From NCBI RefSeq assembly GCF_036195325.1, contig NZ_CP108101.1, positions 372,001-436,000 on the forward strand: a stretch of 64,000 bases of DNA. The letters are read 5' to 3'. A program made the position numbers and the translations under genes. How positions within the stretch are numbered: the stretch's first letter is position 1; every line of letters begins with the position of its first letter. The notes beneath the pieces are model-generated. The model saw only the letters and a list, made by a program, of their open reading frames with translations, was not told the DNA's origin and made no database searches. The DNA is from Streptomyces sp. NBC_00234 (GTDB lineage: Bacteria > Actinomycetota > Actinomycetes > Streptomycetales > Streptomycetaceae). Shown here one piece after another: positions 46,860 to 54,686 of the stretch.

Positions 46860-48419
46860 TCACCGGCCCAGCGCCGCCATCGCGGCGTTGTGGCCGGGGA
46901 CCCCGCTGACCCCGCCGCCGCGCACCGCCCCCGCTCCGCAGAGCAGCACATTGGCGTGCGCGGTCTCGACTCCCCAGCGGCCGGTGGATTCGGTCGCGTA
47001 GGGAAAGGCCAGGTCCCGGTGGAAGATGTGGCCACCGGGCAGCCGCAGTTCCTGTTCCAGGTCGAGCGGCGTCTTCGCCTCGATGCAGGGTGCGCCGTTC
47101 TCGTCGAGGGCCAGACAGTCCACGACGGACTCGTCCAGGTGGGCGTCGAGTTCGGCGAGAGTCGCCTTGAGCAGCTCGGCCCGTGCCGTGTCGTTGTCCG
47201 CGGTGAAGAGCCGCGCGGGGGCGTGCAGACCGAACAGTGTGAGGGTCTGGTAGCCGCGGGCCGCCAGCCCGGGTCCCAGGATCGACGGGTCGGTCAGCGA
47301 GTGGCAGTAGATCTCGGAGGGCGGCGCGGCGGGCAGCCGCCCCTGCGAGGCGTCCCGGTAGGCGTCGGCGAGCTGTCCGTACCCCTCGGCGATGTGGAAC
47401 GTGCCGGCGAACGCGTGCTTCGGGTCGACGGCGTGGTCGCGCAGGCGCGGCAGCCGGGTGAGCAGCATGTTGACCTTCAGCTGCGCGCCCTCGGCCGGGG
47501 TGGGCGGCTCTTCGCCGAGGAGGCGGGCGAGGGCCTGCGGTGACGCGTTGACGAGGACGCGCCGGGCCCCGATCACCTGCTCCGTGCCGGCCGAGCGGAC
47601 GGTGACCTCCGCCTGCGTCCCGTCGGTCTCGATGCCGGTGACCTCGTGCGCGGTACGGATCTCGGCGCCCGCCTCCCGGGCGGCGCGGGCGAGGGCGTCG
47701 GTGAGCGCGCCCATGCCGCCCACCGGTACGTCCCAGTCGCCGCTGCCGCCCCCGATCACGTGGTAGAGGAAGCACCGGTTCTGGATCAGGGACGGGTCGT
47801 GCGCGTCGGCGAAGGTGCCGATCAACGCGTCCGTGAGTACCACTCCCCTTACGAGGTCATCGGTGAAGTTCTCCTCGACCGCGACGCCGATGGGCTCCTC
47901 GAAGAGCATCCGCCAGGCGTCCGGGTCGTCGATCCGGGCGCGCAGCGCGTCCTTGGCGGGCAGCGGTTCGGTGAGCGTCGGGAACACCCGCTCGGCGACC
48001 CTGCCCGTCATGGCGTAGAAGCGCTGCCACGCCGCGTACTCCTGGTCTCCGCCGGTGAGCGCGGCGAAGGAGTCCCGGGTGCCGTCCCCGCCGACCAGCA
48101 GCCCGGTGGGCCTGCCGTCGCGTACGGCAGGGGTGTACGAGGAGACGGTCCGCTTGCGTACGGCGAAGTCGAGGCCCAGGTCCTGGACGATCTTCCGGGG
48201 CAGCAGGGAGACCAGATACGAGTAGCGGGACAGGCGGGCGTCGACTCCGGCGAAGGGGCGGGTCGAGACGGCCGCTCCCCCGGTGGTCCCGAGGCGTTCC
48301 AGGACGAGGACGGACTGTCCGGCGCGGGCGAGGTAGGCGGCGGCGACCAGACCGTTGTGGCCGCCGCCCACGATCACGGCGTCGTAGCGGTGCTGCGCGG
48401 GGGCGTCTTGTTCGGGCAT
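46860..48419 (-). CDS. FAD-dependent oxidoreductase, phytoene-desaturase/PYROXD2-like
   Basis: A 519-residue flavoprotein. The dinucleotide-binding motif VIVGGGHNGLVAAAYLARAG is at the N-terminus and the C-terminal FAD motif is GAGAVRGGGVSGVPGHNAA. The start at 48419 has AAGG upstream. CrtI-fold proteins desaturate or oxidise lipophilic substrates; this subgroup (GxGHNG, long insert) is common in actinobacteria without known substrate. No carotenoid genes are nearby. It is convergent with the polysaccharide operon. Confidence 0.9.
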   Translation of the reverse strand: MPEQDAPAQHRYDAVIVGGGHNGLVAAAYLARAGQSVLVLERLGTTGGAAVSTRPFAGVDARLSRYSYLVSLLPRKIVQDLGLDFAVRKRTVSSYTPAVRDGRPTGLLVGGDGTRDSFAALTGGDQEYAAWQRFYAMTGRVAERVFPTLTEPLPAKDALRARIDDPDAWRMLFEEPIGVAVEENFTDDLVRGVVLTDALIGTFADAHDPSLIQNRCFLYHVIGGGSGDWDVPVGGMGALTDALARAAREAGAEIRTAHEVTGIETDGTQAEVTVRSAGTEQVIGARRVLVNASPQALARLLGEEPPTPAEGAQLKVNMLLTRLPRLRDHAVDPKHAFAGTFHIAEGYGQLADAYRDASQGRLPAAPPSEIYCHSLTDPSILGPGLAARGYQTLTLFGLHAPARLFTADNDTARAELLKATLAELDAHLDESVVDCLALDENGAPCIEAKTPLDLEQELRLPGGHIFHRDLAFPYATESTGRWGVETAHANVLLCGAGAVRGGGVSGVPGHNAAMAALGR

Positions 48420-48470
48420 GCACCTTCGTAACACGGGACGATCACCCCTGACCAGAGGTGGCGCCCCTAC

Positions 48471-50723
48471 CTATCGGGGTGGCGCTCCGCGCGCCTGGCG
48501 CAGGGCGGCGACCCGGCGGTACAGCTCGACCGCTTCGGCGCCCCGGCCCAGCTGCTCCAGGCAGTGCGCCTCGTCGTTGCGGCTGGCCAGCGCGTCGGGG
48601 TGGTCGGCGCCGAGTACCCGGGCACGGGCCTCGGCGACCTGGCGGTACACGGTGAGCGCGTCGGCCCAGCGGCCGAGCCAGCCGAGGCCGACGGCGACCT
48701 CGCGCCGGCTGATGAGGGTGTCGGGGTGGTCGGGGCCGAGGGTCCGCTCGCGGATCGCGCACACGTCGCGCGATTCGACGAGGGCTTCCTCCCAGCGGGC
48801 CATCCGGCCCAGGTTGACGCCGAGTCCGTGGCGGGCGCGCAGGGTCTCGGCGTCGGCCGGCCCGCTGACCCGGGTGCGGTCGCCGACGAGCGCACGGTAG
48901 AGCTCCAGCGCCTCCGCGCTGCGCCCCAGCCGGCCGAGGCTGATGCCGACCTCGTAGCGGGCGGAGAGCGTGTCGGGATGGTCGGAGCCCAGCGCCGCGG
49001 CGCGGGCCTGCGCGACCTCGCCGTACGTCCGCAGGGCCTCCTCCCAGCGCCCCAGCCGGCCGAGGGTGTAGGCCACTTCGTACAGGGTGACGAGCGTGTC
49101 GGGATGCGTCGTGCCGAGCAGCCGGGCACGGGCGGACGCCACGTCGCGTGCCATCCGGTACGAGTCCTCCAGGCGTCCGAGCCGGCTCAGGTTGAACGCG
49201 AGGTTGTGACGGCAGCGCAGGGTGTCCGGGTGGTCGGGCCCCATGGTCCGTTCGCGGGAGGCGAGCACGGCCGCGTACACCTGATGGGCCTCGAAGTGCC
49301 GTCCGAGCTGGCCCAGGACGTACGCCGTCTCCTGGCGGGCGGCGAGGGTCTCCGGGTGGTCGGGGCCGAGGGTGCGTTCGCGGCCGTCGGCGACGCGGCC
49401 GAACTCCCGCAGGGCGTCGCCGGCGCGGCCCGTGCGGCTGAGCGTGAACCCGACCTCGTAGCGGCTGGAGAGGGTCTCGGGGTGGTCGGGGCCCAGCGCG
49501 TGTTCGCGTTCGGCGGCGACGGCTCGGTGGACCTCGCCGGCCTCCTCCCAGTGGCCCAGGCGGCCCAGGTTGAGGCCGGCGCTGTGGCGGTTGGCGAGGG
49601 TGGAGAGCAGTTCCGGCGAGGGCGTGGGCCGCTCGCCGCGGACGGCGGGGAAGCCGCCGGGGAGGGCGCGCAGGTCGGTGCCGGTCGTCCACTCGCCGGT
49701 CAGGCCCGCCGAGTGGTCGGGCAGCGGGAGACCGGCGCTGACCGCACCGGTCGCCTTGTGACCCGTGGTCATGTCACGCGTCCACGAAGGAAGTCCGGGC
49801 GGACGGGCGGAGGGGTGCGCGACGAGGACGGGCGGGGCGAGGCGGACGTGGCCGGACACCTGGGGCTGTTCGCCCGTTCGCCCCCGGATGATGCGCCGCC
49901 GCAGGTCGCCCGCGTCGGTGGGGCGTTCCTCGGGGGTCTTGGCCAGCAGGTCGAGGACGACCCGGTCGAAGAAGCCGGGGAGGTCGGCGCGGTGGGTGCG
50001 CAGCGGCTCGGGCCGGGTGTCGCGGTGCCCGACGAGGACGGCCCAGGCGTCGTCCAGGTCGAAGGGGGGCACGCCGGTGGCGATCTCGTACAGCACGCAG
50101 CCCAGCGAGTAGAGGTCGCTGCGGTGGTCGATGTCGCCGCCGCTGATCTGCTCGGGCGACATGTAGTGCGGGGTGCCCATGGCGATGCCGGTGCCGGTGA
50201 GTTTGGAGGTGAAGCCGATGTCGTGGCCCAGCCGCGCTATGCCGAAGTCGCAGATCTTCACTGTGCCGTCGGCGAGGCGCATGATGTTGGCGGGCTTGAG
50301 GTCCCGGTGCACGATGCCCTGCTGATGGGTGTAGCCGAGGGCGTCGGCGACCTGCTCCGCGATGTCGACGACGTCCGGCACGGGCAGCGGGTGCTGTTTG
50401 TTGTCCTCCAGGAGCTGGCTGAGGTTGCGCCCGTCGAGGAGTTCCATCACGAGGTAGAGGACGCCCTCGTGTTCACCGAAGTCGTGGACGACGGTGACTC
50501 CGCGGTGCTGGAGCGCGGCGGCCACCCGGGCCTCGCGGCGGAAGCGCTCGCGCAGGATCCGGGTGAAGGACTGGTCGTGCTGGGGCCCCATGGGTTTGAG
50601 GCATTTGACGGCGACGTGGCGGCCGAGCGACTCGTCCTGGGCCCGCCACACCTCGCCCATGCCCCCGCGCCCGATCAGATCGAGCAGCCGGTACCGGCTC
50701 TGGATCAGCCTGGTCTCCGCCAT
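48471..50723 (-). CDS. Ser/Thr protein kinase with nine C-terminal tetratricopeptide repeats
   Basis: A 750-residue soluble signalling protein. The PknB-type kinase (about 10-280) has GRGGMGEV, Lys40 (VAVK), HRDLKPAN with Asp141, DFG at 159-161 and the APE-like MSPEQ. After a Pro/Gly linker, nine 42-residue repeats run from about 370 to the end, each with a GxDHPxTLxxR core and LGRxxEA. There is no transmembrane segment, unlike PASTA kinases. TPRs probably recruit substrates or adapters. Repeat number is evident from the phased LGPDHPDTL motifs. Confidence 0.93.
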   Translation of the reverse strand: MAETRLIQSRYRLLDLIGRGGMGEVWRAQDESLGRHVAVKCLKPMGPQHDQSFTRILRERFRREARVAAALQHRGVTVVHDFGEHEGVLYLVMELLDGRNLSQLLEDNKQHPLPVPDVVDIAEQVADALGYTHQQGIVHRDLKPANIMRLADGTVKICDFGIARLGHDIGFTSKLTGTGIAMGTPHYMSPEQISGGDIDHRSDLYSLGCVLYEIATGVPPFDLDDAWAVLVGHRDTRPEPLRTHRADLPGFFDRVVLDLLAKTPEERPTDAGDLRRRIIRGRTGEQPQVSGHVRLAPPVLVAHPSARPPGLPSWTRDMTTGHKATGAVSAGLPLPDHSAGLTGEWTTGTDLRALPGGFPAVRGERPTPSPELLSTLANRHSAGLNLGRLGHWEEAGEVHRAVAAEREHALGPDHPETLSSRYEVGFTLSRTGRAGDALREFGRVADGRERTLGPDHPETLAARQETAYVLGQLGRHFEAHQVYAAVLASRERTMGPDHPDTLRCRHNLAFNLSRLGRLEDSYRMARDVASARARLLGTTHPDTLVTLYEVAYTLGRLGRWEEALRTYGEVAQARAAALGSDHPDTLSARYEVGISLGRLGRSAEALELYRALVGDRTRVSGPADAETLRARHGLGVNLGRMARWEEALVESRDVCAIRERTLGPDHPDTLISRREVAVGLGWLGRWADALTVYRQVAEARARVLGADHPDALASRNDEAHCLEQLGRGAEAVELYRRVAALRQARGAPPR

Positions 50724-50750
50724 CGCCTGCTGTCGCCCCCGTCGCTTCGC

Positions 50751-51638
50751 CTACCGCTGCGCCCTCCCCGGCCCGTCCAGTATGGCGGCCTGTCTGCGGA
50801 GTTTGTACGAGGCCGGGCGACTGTCCGCACCGAGCCGGTCCATCGCTTTCAGAATGTGCTGGGGCGGCAGTCGCCAGCGCAGCCGGGCGGGGACGCAGCG
50901 CAGCGCGGCTCCGGCGGCGCGCAGACGGCGGTCGACGGTGTGCGGGGACGGGGCCGGTCGGCCGTACAGCTCGTGGGCGTACGGAGGCAGTGACTGGTAG
51001 GCGAGTGCCGCGACGCGCCGCCACAGCAGTGCGCGCGCCGGGACCAGCAGGGCAGGGACCGGCGGGCTGCGCAGGAAGTCGTCGACCTCGGCCGCTTCGG
51101 CTCCGGCGGCGAGTTCGGGCCCGACCCGTTCGAAGTACGCGGCGAGCTGCGCGGTGGTGGCGGGGACGTCCTCGGGGTCGAGGCCGACGAGCCGTGCGCC
51201 CACGCGTTGTTCGGCGATGTAACGGTCGGCCTGTGCGGCGGTGAGCGGGAAGCCGGAGCGGCGTTCGACCTGGACATAGGAGTCGACTTCGGCGCAGTGC
51301 ACCCAGAGGAGCAGTTCCGGTTCGTCGACACCGTAGACCTCGCCGGTCGCCGGGTCGGTCGCCTTGAGCAGGCGGTGAATCCTGCGGACCCGGGCACCGG
51401 CCTTCTCGGCGGCCTCCGTGGTGCCGTAGGTGAGGGTGCCGACGAAGCCGGCCGTGCGCATGAGCCGGCCCCAGGCGTCGTTGCGGAAGTCCGAGTTCTG
51501 GATGACACCGCGGACGGCGCGCGGATGGAGTGCCTGGAGATAGAGGGCGCGTACTCCGGCGACCCACATCATCGGGTCTCCGTGCATCTGCCAGGTGACC
51601 GATTCGGGGCCGAAGAGCCCAGGGTCCGCGTCCTTCAT
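50751..51638 (-). CDS. oxygenase MpaB family protein (DUF2236)
   Basis: A 295-residue protein. The start at 51638 follows GGAAGGTG; an upstream ATG is in frame but unsupported. The DUF2236 signature is visible: MWVAGVRALYLQALHPRAVRGVIQNSDF (split here as two adjoining blocks), then WGRLMRTAGFVGTLTYG and LLLWVHCAEVDSY. Family members include the fungal MpaB oxygenase and latex-clearing-type haem proteins; conserved His in QALHP and VHC may bind haem. Substrate unknown. Confidence 0.87.
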   Translation of the reverse strand: MKDADPGLFGPESVTWQMHGDPMMWVAGVRALYLQALHPRAVRGVIQNSDFRNDAWGRLMRTAGFVGTLTYGTTEAAEKAGARVRRIHRLLKATDPATGEVYGVDEPELLLWVHCAEVDSYVQVERRSGFPLTAAQADRYIAEQRVGARLVGLDPEDVPATTAQLAAYFERVGPELAAGAEAAEVDDFLRSPPVPALLVPARALLWRRVAALAYQSLPPYAHELYGRPAPSPHTVDRRLRAAGAALRCVPARLRWRLPPQHILKAMDRLGADSRPASYKLRRQAAILDGPGRAQR

Positions 51639-51722
51639 CGGCTCGCACCTTCCGCTCGGCGGACCGGTAATGGTACGGCGCATCACTCTCCCGCGGGAGG
51701 CGGAATCACGGCGTCCAGGTCA

Positions 51723-51751
51723 TTGACACCGGTCCGTGGCGACCCGACACT
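51723..51751 (+). promoter_or_regulatory. promoter of the aromatic acid transporter gene
   Basis: TTGACA (51723-51728), 17-base spacer, GACACT (51746-51751). The -10 is weak. The predicted transcription start lies just before the PobR-like operator at 51767, the same geometry as the pobA promoter. Confidence 0.5.
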
Positions 51752-51766
51752 CGTGCCAGCCATCAT

Positions 51767-51782
51767 GTGAATGGATTTTCAC
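51767..51782. promoter_or_regulatory. PobR-type operator candidate in front of the transporter gene
   Basis: GTGAATGGATTTTCAC is a 16-base palindrome (GTGAA/TTCAC arms) starting 15 bases past the -10 box. It matches the pobA operator at the first five and last six positions. Confidence 0.55.
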
Positions 51783-51844
51783 CAGGCGAACACACTCACG
51801 TGCAGCAGGACTCCCGCACTCAGGCCCCCACCCAGGGACACACC

Positions 51845-53245
51845 ATGACGACTTCTCCCCACAAGCCCGGTACCCCCGGAGCCCCACCCGGTGACGGACG
51901 GAACCCCCACACCTTCCGCACCGTCGCGCCGGTGCTGGCGCTGTGCTGGCTGGCCGTGTTCTTCGACGGCATGGACGTGAACATCTACGGCGCCGTGATG
52001 CCGCACATGCTGGACGACCCCGGGCTCGGACTGACTCCCGCGAGTGCCGGGACGATCGGCAGCTGGACCACCTTCGGCATGCTGATCGGGGCGCTCACCG
52101 CCGGGAACATCACCGACTGGCTGGGCCGACGGCCCGTGCTCGTGGCCAGCATCGTCCTGTTCTCCGCCGGTTCGGCGGTCTGCGCCCTGGCCGGGAGCCC
52201 GGAGGTCTTCGGCGCCGGGCGGTTCGTCGCCGGGCTCGGGCTCGGCGGACTCATGCCGCTCTGCCTGGCCATGGTGCTGGAGTTCGCCCCGCCGCGCAGG
52301 GCCGCGCTCACCACCGGGCTGCTGATGACCTCGTACCACGCGGGAGGCATGGCGGCGACGGGACTCGGCCTGACGGTGGCGCCCGCCGCCGGCTGGCGCT
52401 GGGTCTTCTGGGCGGGCGTGCTGCCCGCCGTGGTCGCGGTGCCCCTCCTTCTGAAACTGCTGCCCGAGTCGCCCGGTGTCCTGCTCGCCCGCGGTGACCG
52501 CGCCGGGGCCGAGGCCGTCGCCGACCGCTTCGGGCTGACCCGCCCGACTCCCGTGGCGGCCCCGGCGGCCGGGGCGAAGGGCCGTCTCGACGCGATACGG
52601 GCCCTGTTCCGCCCCGAGTCCCGGTGGGCGACCCCGCTGCTGTGGGTGGCCTCCTTCTGCGGACTGCTGCTCGTGTACGGCGTGTCCACGTGGCTGCCGA
52701 CGATGATGCGGGCCTCGGGATACGGCCTCAGCTCGTCCGTCAGCTTCCTCCTCGTGATCAACGCGGGCGGCATCGTCGGCATGCTGATCGCCGGGCGCAC
52801 CGCCGACCGCTTCGGCGCGGTGCGTGTCTCGGCACTTTGGTTCGTTCTGACGGCGGCCGGCGCGCTGCTGCTCAAGTCGCATCTGCCCCTGGGCGTCACC
52901 TATGTCGTGGTGGCCGTGACCGGGATCTGGCTCTTCAGCGCCCAGGTCATGGTCTACGCCGCCACCAGCACCGTGTACCGCGACAGCGAACGCGCGGCAG
53001 GGCTCGGCCTGGTGACCGGCGTCGGCCGCACCGGCGCGGTCGTCGGTCCGTGGCTGGTCGGCGCACTCGCCACGAACGGCAACCAGAGCTGGGGCTTCAC
53101 CACGTTCGCACTCGCCGGCCTCCTCGGCGCCACCGCGATCGCCCTCGTACCCCTCGCGGTTCGCTTCGGGACCCGGGTCCCGGGCTCCCGCGGGAAGGCC
53201 GTCACCACCGAGGCGCCGGCACCCGCGGGCGCCTCGGAGAACTAG
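51845..53245 (+). CDS. MFS transporter, aromatic acid:H+ symporter type (PcaK-like)
   Basis: A 466-residue, 12-helix transporter of the AAHS family. Signatures: FFDGMDVNIYGAVMP in helix 1 with the conserved acidic residue, the loop NITDWLGRRPVL, and RDSERAAGLGLVTGVGRTGA late in the protein. It should import 4-hydroxybenzoate or a related aromatic acid. The start at 51845 has AGGGAC upstream; longer readings would cover the operator. It is convergent with pobA and shares an operator type with it. Confidence 0.92.
   Translation: MTTSPHKPGTPGAPPGDGRNPHTFRTVAPVLALCWLAVFFDGMDVNIYGAVMPHMLDDPGLGLTPASAGTIGSWTTFGMLIGALTAGNITDWLGRRPVLVASIVLFSAGSAVCALAGSPEVFGAGRFVAGLGLGGLMPLCLAMVLEFAPPRRAALTTGLLMTSYHAGGMAATGLGLTVAPAAGWRWVFWAGVLPAVVAVPLLLKLLPESPGVLLARGDRAGAEAVADRFGLTRPTPVAAPAAGAKGRLDAIRALFRPESRWATPLLWVASFCGLLLVYGVSTWLPTMMRASGYGLSSSVSFLLVINAGGIVGMLIAGRTADRFGAVRVSALWFVLTAAGALLLKSHLPLGVTYVVVAVTGIWLFSAQVMVYAATSTVYRDSERAAGLGLVTGVGRTGAVVGPWLVGALATNGNQSWGFTTFALAGLLGATAIALVPLAVRFGTRVPGSRGKAVTTEAPAPAGASEN
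53141..53159. repeat. 19-base direct repeat, copy inside the transporter gene
   Basis: GCCCTCGTACCCCTCGCGG occurs here and again at 53262-53280 in the loop of the following hairpin, 121 bases downstream, without mismatch. Confidence 0.75.
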
Positions 53246-53306
53246 GGCCTGTCGTCAAACTGCCCTCGTACCCCTCGCGGCAGACGGAAGTTTGACGACA
53301 GGCCCT
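53244..53306. terminator. 63-base hairpin between transporter and pobA, with 18-base perfect arms
   Basis: AGGGCCTGTCGTCAAACT (53244-53261) and its exact complement (53289-53306) flank a 27-base centre, which can itself pair CTGCC with GGCAG. It overlaps the transporter stop codon and lies between convergent genes, so it can act as a bidirectional terminator. Its size and long terminal repeats are also those of a tiny mobile-type element. The centre duplicates 19 bases of the upstream gene. Confidence 0.75.
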
Positions 53307-53336
53307 GGGACGCGTGGCAGAGAAGTCCGCGCGGGG

Positions 53337-54518
53337 TCAGGCGAGCGGGAGACCCGTGTAGTTCTCGGCCAGCTCGGCGGCGGCGTGCGGTGATGTGGCG
53401 ATCCGGTCGAGCTGGGAGAGCTGCAGCCTGGTGTCGAACCCGGACTGCTCGGGGTCGGTGTGGAGGGTCGTCGTCATGAAGTACGAGAAGTGCTCGGCCC
53501 TCCACACACGGCGCAGGCAGGTGTCGGAGTAGGTGTCGAGCTGCTCCGTCGATCCGGTGCTCCGCAGGTGCTCGAACGCACGCGCCAGGACGATGACGTC
53601 GGCTGCGGCGAGGTTGAGGCCCTTGGCGCCGGTGGGCGGCACGATGTGGGCGGCGTCCCCGGCCAGGAAGACCCGGCCGTACCGCATTGGCTCGGTCACC
53701 GAACTACGCATCGGCAGAACGGACTTGGCGGTGACGGGTCCGCGCTTCAGTCGCCACTCGGGGTCCGCGTCGAGGGCGAAGCGGGCGTCCAGCTCGTCCC
53801 AGATCCGTTCGTCGGACCAGTCGGCGGGGTCGGTGCCGTTCGGCACCTGGAGGTAGAGGCGGCTGACCTGCGGGGAGCGCATGCTGGCCAGGGCGAACCC
53901 GCGCTCCGAGTGGGCGTAGATCAACTCGTCGTGGACGGGCGGGGCTTCGGCCAGGATGCCCAGCCACGAGTACGGATAGGTCCGCTCGTACGTCGTACGG
54001 ACGTGTTCCGGCACCGCGTTGCGCGCCACCCCGTGGAAGCCGTCGCAGCCGACGACGTAGTCACAGGTCAGGGTCTGCTCCCGGCCGTCATGGGTGTAGC
54101 GGATCACCGGCCGCTCGGTGTCGGCGCCGTCCACCGCCTGGACCTCGGCCCCGAAGAACAGCGGTCCCCCTTCGGCCAGTTGCAGGGCGATCAGGTCCTT
54201 GACCACCTCGGTCTGGGCGTAGACCCACACCCGGCGGCCATCGGCGAGGGAGGGGAAGTCGACACGGTGGGCGCGGCCGTCGTAGCGCAGCTCGATGCCG
54301 TCGTGCACCAGCCCTTCGCGGTCCAGGCGCGCCCCCGCTCCGGCCGAGCGCAGGACGTCCACGGTGGCCTGCTCCAGGATCCCGGCGCGCTGGCGCTGTT
54401 CGACGTAGGAGCGGTCGCGGGACTCCAGGACCACGCTGTCGATGCCTGCGTTGTGGAGCAGGCGGGCAAGCAGCAGGCCCGAAGGGCCGCCGCCGATGAT
54501 TCCGACGGTGGTGCGCAT
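53337..54518 (-). CDS. pobA: 4-hydroxybenzoate 3-monooxygenase
   Basis: A 393-residue FAD-dependent hydroxylase converting 4-hydroxybenzoate to protocatechuate with NAD(P)H and oxygen, the entry to the beta-ketoadipate pathway. Motifs: GGGPSGLLLARLL at the N-terminus, GCDGFHGVAR (the DG fingerprint), GRVFLAGDAAHIVPPTGAKGLNLAAADV, and substrate-binding SRLYLQVP. Length and motifs match the family. A GGAG site precedes the start. It is divergent from the PobR-type regulator, with a strong palindrome between. Confidence 0.96.
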   Translation of the reverse strand: MRTTVGIIGGGPSGLLLARLLHNAGIDSVVLESRDRSYVEQRQRAGILEQATVDVLRSAGAGARLDREGLVHDGIELRYDGRAHRVDFPSLADGRRVWVYAQTEVVKDLIALQLAEGGPLFFGAEVQAVDGADTERPVIRYTHDGREQTLTCDYVVGCDGFHGVARNAVPEHVRTTYERTYPYSWLGILAEAPPVHDELIYAHSERGFALASMRSPQVSRLYLQVPNGTDPADWSDERIWDELDARFALDADPEWRLKRGPVTAKSVLPMRSSVTEPMRYGRVFLAGDAAHIVPPTGAKGLNLAAADVIVLARAFEHLRSTGSTEQLDTYSDTCLRRVWRAEHFSYFMTTTLHTDPEQSGFDTRLQLSQLDRIATSPHAAAELAENYTGLPLA

Positions 54519-54554
54519 GGGTTCTCCTCGTCGCGGACTACTGTTGTTCGCAGG

Positions 54555-54570
54555 GTGAAATTTATTTCAC
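54555..54570. promoter_or_regulatory. PobR operator candidate, pobA promoter region
   Basis: GTGAAATTTATTTCAC is a perfect palindrome with 7-base arms, AT-rich against the GC-rich background. On the minus strand it begins 14 bases after the pobA -10 box, so a bound repressor would block transcription. Confidence 0.7.
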
Positions 54571-54584
54571 GAGAGCGTAGGCTG

Positions 54585-54613
54585 AGTCTGCTCGCAGCCC
54601 GTTTACCTGTCAA
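54585..54613 (-). promoter_or_regulatory. pobA promoter
   Basis: On the minus strand TTGACA (54613-54608), 17 bases, CAGACT (54590-54585). The operator GTGAAAT-TT-ATTTCAC follows at about +8 to +23. Confidence 0.6.
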
Positions 54614-54686
54614 CGGTTCCGGGCCCCCGCGTCCCTCACCTCCGCCTGTTCATTACGGTGGGCCGAAAGCCAGCGACGGAGAGCCC

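Noticed and set aside
48471..49620. Regularly spaced repeats suggestive of a CRISPR or DNA tandem array
   Set aside because: The 126-base period is the coding unit of 42-residue TPRs; the DNA repeats are imperfect and in frame.
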